Origin: Polytrichum commune
Taxonomy: Eukaryota; Streptophyta; Polytrichopsida; Polytrichales; Polytrichaceae
Direction: 5' to 3'
Assembly (NCBI GenBank): GCA_950295325.1
Contig: OX485808.1
Coordinates: 20,668,527 to 20,732,526, forward strand
Length of the DNA stretch: 64,000 nt
In this document: piece after piece, positions 1-9,000 of the stretch
How the letters are laid out: each line of letters begins with the position of its first letter
Position numbering within the stretch: position 1 is the stretch's first letter
The notes under the pieces: generated by a model
What the model saw: the letters and a program-made list of their open reading frames with translations, nothing else
The model's database searches: none
What the model was told of the DNA's origin: nothing
Made by a program: the position numbers and the translations under genes

Positions 1-57
1 ATAGTAAAGTTCAAAGGCGGGAATGGGAAAGTTGGATTTGTTGCTGTGGGTGGCAGC
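1..57 (-). CDS. Exon 22: Pro-rich exon reaching the window edge
   Basis: Acceptor TTCCTTGCAG|G at 58-61. The frame is open to position 1 and begins LPPTATNPTFPFPPLNFT with sequon NFT. The 57 nt seen equals the usual size of a type L exon, so the donor may lie just outside the window. Confidence 0.72.
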
Positions 58-3000
58 CTGCAAGGAAATATGCCCATTGTTGTTATAATAAGGTCTGCAG
101 GTTTCAATAACCAAGAGGAACTCAAGTAATGTAAATATCCGAAGTGAGAAAAAAACAGGTATAGGGGGTTGGGAAGATTGTCCTATTAATGGTTGGTATG
201 GATCTGCTTACTCACAGTTCACATCCCTCAGATGACACTCCTGACGATCTTAGGTAAAATTTCTGCACAAATTAGCCTGTATCTTTCTTTTGCTTGTCAT
301 TCAAAGAGCTAACTAACTATGCCAGCAACATACAGTCTCGGATGCACAATAACAATTTGTAGAGAAACACTTGTAAAATTGAGTCACTTACGTGTTGCTG
401 GCAGGAGGGGCCGAGATGTTTGGGAACGAAATGGGTGGTGGAAGGGGCCTGCGTGCAGCAGTCAATATTATTCAGCGAAACTGCAACCTTGGAATTTTAT
501 TTTCCCTCTGTTGACTGTGAATCACGCTCTGAAGTAAGCGTTCACGACATAGTTGTCTCAACAAGTGCACTCAAAATTGCTTGAATTGCGTTTCAGGAGA
601 CCACAACAAGGACAGTTCACAAGGAAGCTCACAAGGTTGGCAGAGGCGGTATCGTCCCATTCAAGGTTGGTGTTGTTCTGCAAAATCAGATGACAAATTC
701 AGACCTTTGAAAGTGTGCACCCTAAACCCTGAACCCTTAATCATACAGTATACATAGTGTTTGCCTATGTAGCCTGAAGATGTAATCCTCAATCACTTCA
801 GTGGAAACAAATAGTAGGACAAATTAAATCGAGATTGTTGTCGACCCAGTTAGCCTCATGAGATTAGTGATTCTCAAATCTCTTAGTAGTAACCCCCAGA
901 AGAGTCTGGAGTAGTTGTGCACTTACAATGATGAGTCTCATATATTACTTAAGGTAGACAACCTTTAACTGGTTACTTTTTTCCAAGTAGCCTATGATAT
1001 GTAACACGTGATTAGTTGATTAGCCAATCCAATTTGAGGCCGTAGCCACTTTCCTCATAATCTTTGGAGCTCATATGAATATCTTATTCATTATCAAAGT
1101 GAAGGTTCTTGTGCTCATTAAATGGTCATATAGATCCCCCTCACCCCCCCCACAATTATGTTGACCATTAAGCCTAGAATGGTTATCATATTTTGAGCAC
1201 CTAGTCCAATCTCTTTAAAACACGTCTTTCTGGTATCCATTCTTGGAGGCACACCTAACCACATACCACTCAAATATAGGTGTTCTAATAAGAAAAGTAA
1301 GAGAATAAGGGTTGTCTACCTTATCGACAAGCTCTACATTTTTTCCATAAGATTGGTTGTACAAACACTTTTGGCAGCTATTACTCAAATATTTGGAGAC
1401 ATGATACTGACTTCCACAATAGTTCAGTGATAAACTTACATGTTTGGGAAGGAGATGTTGGGCAAAGTGGTGTTGGGAAGCGAAAGAGGTGGTGGCAAAG
1501 GCCTGCATGCAATCCTTAAATTTCTCAGAGAAATGAAGCACTCCTATTTCTGACACCATGATAAGGGATACAGAATTAAGTGAGTTGCACTCGAAAAGGG
1601 GAATGAAGACTTGGCTACAAAGTTCACCTGCTTATGAGAATAACCAGGTATGTATAAACTTACAGTGTTGGGAGCGGGGGAACTGTGAAGTTTTGCGTTG
1701 GTGTGGTCCTGCACCCACCATACAGGCACAATATGAGTCGATTGGATCTTGTACTCTTCTCATTCCAGGATTTTTATCATATCAGGATAAATTTCAGAAC
1801 ACATGATAAATACTCGTTTGCAGAAACCACACTTGTAATAACTTACACATTGATAGCAAGAGGAGGGGGAGAGGTTGAAATGGGTGGAGGCGGAGACCAG
1901 CAAAAAATGCTTAAAGTTATCACTCCAAAATGCAACATTGCCATCTTGTCCAAGGAAAATGTTGAAAAACAATCTTGCTCGGTATTGGCTCTTTTGGTTT
2001 TGTAATAGGGTGTCAGACATGGGGCCCAAATTTGGGCATCTTCATGCAACCAAGGGTTTGGCTTTGATGTTCTCTTTAGGAGTGTGTCAAGGCTTGATAT
2101 TCTGAGAGGTTGAATTCATTAAAGCGGCCATTTCGTTTTCTTCTTTCCCTCTTCTTCTTGGGTGATGTGCCAGATTAAAACCTTTTTTTTTGTCCTTTGT
2201 TTTCATGCCTAGGAATTTGCAGCCATACACTCATCTTCAATTAATTCCCCCTCTTGTGCATTCACATGAGTAAGTACTGCAACGTGGAGTGCACCCCCAG
2301 AGATGCACATGCATTCAACAAATTTTCCCTCCACATATATAGAGTTCAGTAGAACTTATAATTTATCTGAGGATAAAATTTTAAGAATATAAACACCTCA
2401 CGACTTTGTGACATATCTAATTCAAACTTGTAAAGAATGATGGATCATTTTCAGGGGTGCTATGAGCATACATAACTTTTTGGAAACCCCTGAGAATCTG
2501 ACATATCATTTTTCAATACCTACTTCTGTGGTTACATTTTGGACCCCATTTAATTCTAGGAGTGTACATTCTAGAATCAACCCTTAAGTAAATCTTATGA
2601 ATCCAAAATGGGACCCTCTACTATAAATGGATAGAATCATAGATGTTGCTAGAAAGAATGTGATAGATAACAATAAAATTCCACGCATAGCCTTTGAAAT
2701 TGTCTATCATCTCCAAGAAGGTGACCTGTCAAGTGTCCGTCTTTTGTAGAAAAAGCATTAATTGGCACGGTGAAGGTTTGGAAAGGAGTGGGAGCTGACT
2801 ATGGTGGAGCTAAAAATTTGTAAAGAAACATTTGTAAAATTGAGTCACTTACGTGTTGCTGGTAGGAGGGGCCGAGATGTTTGGGAACGAAATGGGTGGT
2901 GGAAGGGGCCTGCATGCAACGATCAATATTATTCAGTGAAACAACAACCTTAGAAATTTATTTTCCCTCTGTTGACTGTGAATCACGCTCTGAAGCAAGT

Positions 3001-6000
3001 GTTCACGATGAATTAGTCTCAACATGTGCACTCAAATTTGCTTGAATTATGTTTCAGAAGATCACAACAAGAATGGTTCACAAATGAAGCTCACAAGGTT
3101 GGCAGAGGCGATATCGTCCAATTCAAGGTTGGCGTTGTTCTGCAAAATCAGATGACAAATTCAGACCTTTGAAAGTGTGCACCCTAAACCCTGAACCCTT
3201 AATCATACAGTATACATAGTGTTTGCCTATGTAGCCTGAAGATGTAGTCCTCAATCATTTCAGTGGAAACAAATAGTAGGACAAATTAAATCGAGATTGT
3301 TGTCAACCCAATTAGCCTCATGAGATTAGTGATTTTGAGACCTCTTAGTAGTAACCCACAGAAGAGTCTGCAGTAATTGTGCACTTGCATTGATGAATCT
3401 CATATATTACTCAATATCTAAGTTCTCGACTAGCTCTATGTTCTCGCCTTAAGATCTTATAACTCTCCCTATTCCAGGATTGTTATCATATCAGCATAAA
3501 TTTCTGAACACATGATAAACACTCGTTTGCAGAAAACACATTTGCAATAACTTACACATTGATAGCAGGAGGGGGAGAGGTTTTGGGGGTCGAAACAGGT
3601 GGTGGAGGAGACCTGCAAAAAATGCTGAAAGTTGTCACTACAAAATGCAAAATTGCCATCACCGGATCTTAAGTTGTTCAAAATGGCCTAAGAAAGAATT
3701 AGATATCTACTGTAAGTGGTAACACTGAAATTTTTTGTTCAGGGAATTTTGCCTCGGGGCTTGAAAACAATACGAGAACAATAATGAACTTACGAGCTCG
3801 GGGGCGGAGGAGACACCAGGATTGGTATGGGTCTGCGCGCACCATACATGCACAATATAAGTCGTTTGGGTCTTGTACTCTTTTTGTCACAAGATTTTAT
3901 CATGTTAGAACACGTGATAAATACTCGTTTGCAGAAAACACACTTGTAATAACTTACACTTGGATAGCAGGAGGAGGGGGAGAGGTTTTGGGGGTCGAAA
4001 CAGGTGGTGGAGGAGACCTGCGAAGAATGCTGAAAGTTGTCACTACAAAATGAAAAATTGCCATCACCGGATCTTAAGTCGTTCGAAATGGCCTAAGAAA
4101 GAATTAGATATCTACTGTAAGTGGTAACACTGAATAAAGTTGTTCAGGGAGTTTTGCCTCGGAGCTTGAAAACAATACAAGGAGAACAATGATGAACTTA
4201 CGAGCTCGGGGGCGGAGGAGACGTCAGGATTGGTATTGGTCTGCACGCACCATACATGGACAATATAAGTCGTTTGGGTCTTGTACTCTTCTTGTTGCAG
4301 GAATTTATCATATCAGAACACATGTTAAATACTTGTTTGCAGAAAACACACTTGTAATAACTTACACTTGGATAGCAGGAGGAGGGGGAGAGGTTTTGGG
4401 GGTCGAAACAGGTGGTGGAGGAGACCTGCGAAGGATGCTGAAAGTTGTCACTACAAAATGCAAAATTGCCATCACCGTATCTTAAGTCGTTCGAAATGGC
4501 CTAAGAAAGAATTAGATCTCAACTGTAAGTGGTAACACTGAATGAAATTGTTCAGGGAGTTTTGCCTCGGAGCTTAAAAACAATACAAGGAGAACAATGA
4601 TGAACTTACGAGCTCGGGGGCGGAGGAGACGTCAGGATTGGTATTGGTCTGCACGCACCATACATGGACAATATAAGTCGTGTGGGTCTTGTACTCTTCT
4701 TGTTGCAGGAATTTATCATATCAGAACACATGTTAAATACTTGTTTGCAGAAAACACACTTGTAATAACTTACACTTGGATAGCAGGAGGAGGGGGAGAG
4801 GTTTTGGGGGTTGAAACGGGTGGAGGAAACCTGTGAAGAATGCTGAAAGTTGTAAGTACAAAATGCAACATTTCCATCGCCGGCTCTTAGATATCTACTG
4901 TACGTAGTAACACTGAAAAAATTTTGCTCAGAGAGTTTTGTCTCAAAATAATACAACAAGAACGATAATGAACTTACAAGCTCGGGGGCGGAGGAGACGT
5001 CAGGATTGATATGGGTCTGCACTAGCACAAATCACAGTTTAGTTCTATGGAAGCCAAATCCTGTCCAGATTCACACTTGATATGTTTAGGGTTTCAAACT
5101 TGATATGTAGATCGCACAATGCAAGCAACCATCAATGTTGAGTCAATGTTGATGCACGCCTTTCAGGACATCAAGGGTTGAGTCCTACCTGTTTGATGCC
5201 AGTGAGAGCATCAAATGAACAGAGCAATTAATTTATATCGAAACGGAATACGGGTGCTGTCTGGTTCAACACAGCATGATTACTCTTTGGAAGACATTTA
5301 CCACATGTCATATTCACATTGGTCAATCCCTTGTTGAAACCCACTTGGAAATCGCCTCTCGACACTCATACTGTTGAAGCAGACATCACTGGACGGTAAC
5401 ATGAATGATCAACCAGGTTTCTGTATAGGAAGGAATCCACCAGAGCTAAATCATGGGTTGAGTCCTAGCGACTAGTTTGTGAACATTTCTGATTGGACCA
5501 AAGCAATAAATCTAAAATCTCTATTAAAACGGAATGACATATATGATCAACCAGGTTCTGTAGGAAAGGAATTCACTACAGCTAAGTCGAGGGTTGAGTC
5601 GTCGTGAGTTTGTGAACTCTGCTGCCATTGAGAACATCAAAGGTTTATAGTTATGAATTCCATTGAAACAGATTGACATAAAGGATCAACACCTGTTCTG
5701 TAAAAAAAGGAATAAACTACGGAGAAGTATACTTACGGAGGTGGAGAACTTGTGAGCCTTGGCGGAGGGGTTGCTGCTGCCGGAGATGTAGTATTTTGGA
5801 GCCATAGCGGAAGAGGTATTCCGAGGGTTGGAATGGTGACATTCACAGGCAAGAAGTTGATTACTGGTACTTCTGGAATTGTGAGATTCACAGGCTCGAA
5901 GGTTGGTAGGGGCACTTCGTAGGAGACAGTCCCGCCGGTGACTGGAAGATCCCATGCCCTAAAACCCCCAAAACCAACCAAATGAGCATACGGTGGCTTC

Positions 6001-9000
6001 CAAACAAAAGAAAAGGAGACAGACAACACCATTTCCTTTCCTCTCAGAATTCAACAGATGTGACACATTTTCATGTGGATGCACAAACCTTTAGAATCAT
6101 ATTGCCATCAACACTGATTTCACGTTCATTCAATCACATCAAACTACAACAGTAAATCCATGACTTTTAAACGTATGGTCACTGCAATGTTGATATCTTG
6201 ATCAATGTTTCTGTATTTAATAGTTTCAAGACCTGAAGGTTGAATGAATCATTAGCCAAGTGTTGATAAGTTGGCACTGAAGAAAGATATCAATCCCTAA
6301 AGGATATGTCTCAACACTGAAGATCCAATGTCCCAAACCACCCCCGCCAAACCAATCAATGAGCACATTGTAGCTTCCAAATAGAGCACACATGAATGCT
6401 GACAAGGGTAAGACATCATGCAAAGCTGCTCATTTTCTTTTTTCTCTGAATATAATAGATTTTACACATTTTCTTGTAGATGCACAACATCACAAACTCA
6501 AAAAATCATATTGTCATCAACATTGATTTCACGTTGATTCAATCACATCAAACTACAATAGCGAATCCATGCGTAATGACCCAGAAACCCCAAACCAACC
6601 AATGAGCACACTGTGGCTTCCAAATAGAACACATCATCATAACATTCTTCAACCATTGTACAGATCACTCTTTATGGGGGAATGGTACTCTTCAGTATCG
6701 TAAAATATACACGTCCCTGATGATTATGCAGATCCACACCTTCAGACTGAAGATGGATCCTACTTCCTGCTCAGGCTTCAATTCAGATGAATGAGAAGGA
6801 GAAATCAGACAGTCGGGCAGGAAGTTAGGGACGTGGCATGATTGCTCTATACAGAAATGGAAAAGGGTGCAGGGTTATGTTGTTGAAGAATGATATGATA
6901 GATGCTGAAAAGAGACAAACATTGGCATGCACAACCACTCAATTTTTATTTATTATTGTATCTGACTTCAGCAGATTTGACACCATTTCATATGAATGCA
7001 CAACATCACAAACCTCTAACATCATAAGGTTGACATCCCTTATTCAGTTGCTTTTCATATTAGGACACTTTCATCTGAATGGTATATGGTATGGTGTGGC
7101 TCCAAGAACAAATACCATAATGTGTGGAAAAAAAATTGGACCACATGCTCAAAACATGATAACCATTCTATATTCAGTTCTCAACATAATTGGAAAGACC
7201 TAAATGACCATTTAACAAACACGTGATCTTCACTTTGATAATGAATAAGGTATTCATGTGAGCTCCGAAAATTATGAGGAAAGTGGCTCCAGCCTTGATT
7301 TGGATTTGCTGACCATCTTGTACTAGTCACATGTTTCATATCATGGGAGAAGTGGGCTAGTCGGAAAAAGTAACCTTTTAAGACCCATCCAACCTTATGC
7401 CATCATCACTGGTTTCACGTTGATTCCATCACATAAAACTACAACAGATCTAAGCCCTAAATCCCCCAAACCAATCAATAAGCACACCGTGTCTCCAAAT
7501 AGAGCGCACGAATGCTGAAATTGGACGTTGGCATGCACATCCACTCTTTTTCTTTTCTTTATTAATCTCTGTCTTCAACGGATTTGATACATTTTCATGT
7601 CGATGCAAATCATCACAAACCCTTCAAATCATATGTCAACACTGATTTCACATCGATTTAATCACAACAAACCACAACAGTGAAACCATGCTCCCTAAAG
7701 CCCTAAAACCCCCACCCTAAACCAATGAGCACATTGTGGCTTCCAATCAGAGCGTTATGAATGCTCAAAAGGGATATTGACATCATGCATAACCACTCCT
7801 TTCCTTTTCTCTTGGAATTCAACAGATCTGACACATTACAACAACATCACAAGCCTCTAAAATCATATGTCAACACTGATTTTGCATTGATTCCATGACA
7901 TCAAACTAAGATACCTATTGCGGGTATTATTCGGTTACTTTTCTTAATCGAGCACTTTTCTTAATCGAACACCTAGATTTGATGGGTGTGTACTTTGGTG
8001 AGGATCAAAGAACAACCATCCTGAAGACACATGTTCAAAAGAGATTGGCTTACATTTGCAAATTTTATAAACTACTCCACATTCAATGGTGAACACAATT
8101 GGGAAGACCCATGTATTCATCACTTAAGGAATCGACCACCGAGCACTTCCGATAATCACAACTAAATCAGGGGAGGTCCGAACTTCAACCCAATTATTGC
8201 TATTGCTTCAACGCAGCACTAGTTTCGTTGTGTAAATCCAATGGGTAGAAGTTGGAGAACATGAAAAACGAACCGAATCTCACCCACATATCTTACAACA
8301 GTGAGATGAACCTTATATCAAATACATTGTGTATCATGTGTAGATTCATAGGCGCGCAGTTACTTACGGGATGCTTAGGTTGAGATTGTAGCCAGGTAAG
8401 GTGCCAGTCAGATTGTTCCCTGCCAAGCTTCTGCGAAAACATCATCACAACAAAAATCATGAGCTTTCAAATCACAATGTGTCTAGATCCATATGTCATC
8501 AACACTGGGTTTTATTGATTCAATTCCATCAACCTACAAATTGGATTTATTGTCGCCTACCAAATATGAGGTTGCAATATTAATCTTTCTTTTCTATATT
8601 TTATAGTTGGCAAGACCTGAACAGGTTGAATTATGAGTTGAACCAAGATAAGCTTAATGTTGAGTTAGCACTCAAAAGATATTAAACCCTAAAGGCTATG
8701 TATCAACACTGACTGGACATGAAACATTGAACGTCATCCATTTGCATTTTTGAGATTTTGAGATATTTCATGTGGGTGGGCATGAGTAGAGAGTGGACTT
8801 GTGGAGGATTCTTACAATGTCTCGAGGTTTTTGAGATTTAGAATCCATGTCGGAAAGGTCCCGGATATTTTTGGGTTGTTTGCAACAATCCTGCATGCAT
8901 CATACACTAGAAATTGTGAGGGCCCTTGAATCTCATCCGAAGGCCGTCCATGCACAATTGGAATTGAATTTTGTGTGGTCACGGACCTCAAGTGTAGTGT

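Larger units (their letters stand above)
360..940. repeat. Copy 1 of an exon-pair duplication inside the gene
   Basis: Near-identical to 2815-3400, including exons 20 and 21 and their introns (shared stretches such as GAGTCACTTACGTGTTGCTG). After about 940 the copies part, at a TIR-element fragment. Confidence 0.88.
2815..3400. repeat. Copy 2 of an exon-pair duplication inside the gene
   Basis: Same orientation as the copy at 360-940, carrying exons 16 and 17. It differs by scattered substitutions, two of which change the type T peptide (GTIP to WTIS). Confidence 0.88.
3556..5030 (-). repeat. Tandem repeat of a ~408 bp unit carrying a pair of mini-exons
   Basis: Four units beginning about 3556, 3958, 4366 and 4774. 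The second and third are exactly 408 bp and nearly identical through introns and exons; the outer two are more diverged, and the last is shortened. Each unit carries one type V and one type P exon, both phase 2 to 2. Neither open frame on the plus strand across the units is conserved as protein; they are shadows of the array. Confidence 0.9.
5958..8560. repeat. Degenerate repeat array in the large intron 6
   Basis: A block CCAA.CAATGAGCACA.TGTGGCTTCCAA recurs near 5985, 6350, 6600, 7470 and 7720. A second block CAACACTGATTTCAC..TGATTC follows near 6110, 6520, 7405, 7635, 7870 and 8500. The first lies directly at the acceptor of exon 7, and at 6325-6345 a remnant of the exon 7 start is visible, so the units look like decayed copies of the exon 7 region. 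Confidence 0.65.

Noticed and set aside
3784-4836. Three similar plus-strand frames of 79-98 codons
   Set aside because: They are shadows of the 408 bp tandem units on the strand opposite the gene.
4606-5028. 140-codon minus-strand frame
   Set aside because: It crosses exons and introns of the tandem unit, and its frame differs from the spliced frame.
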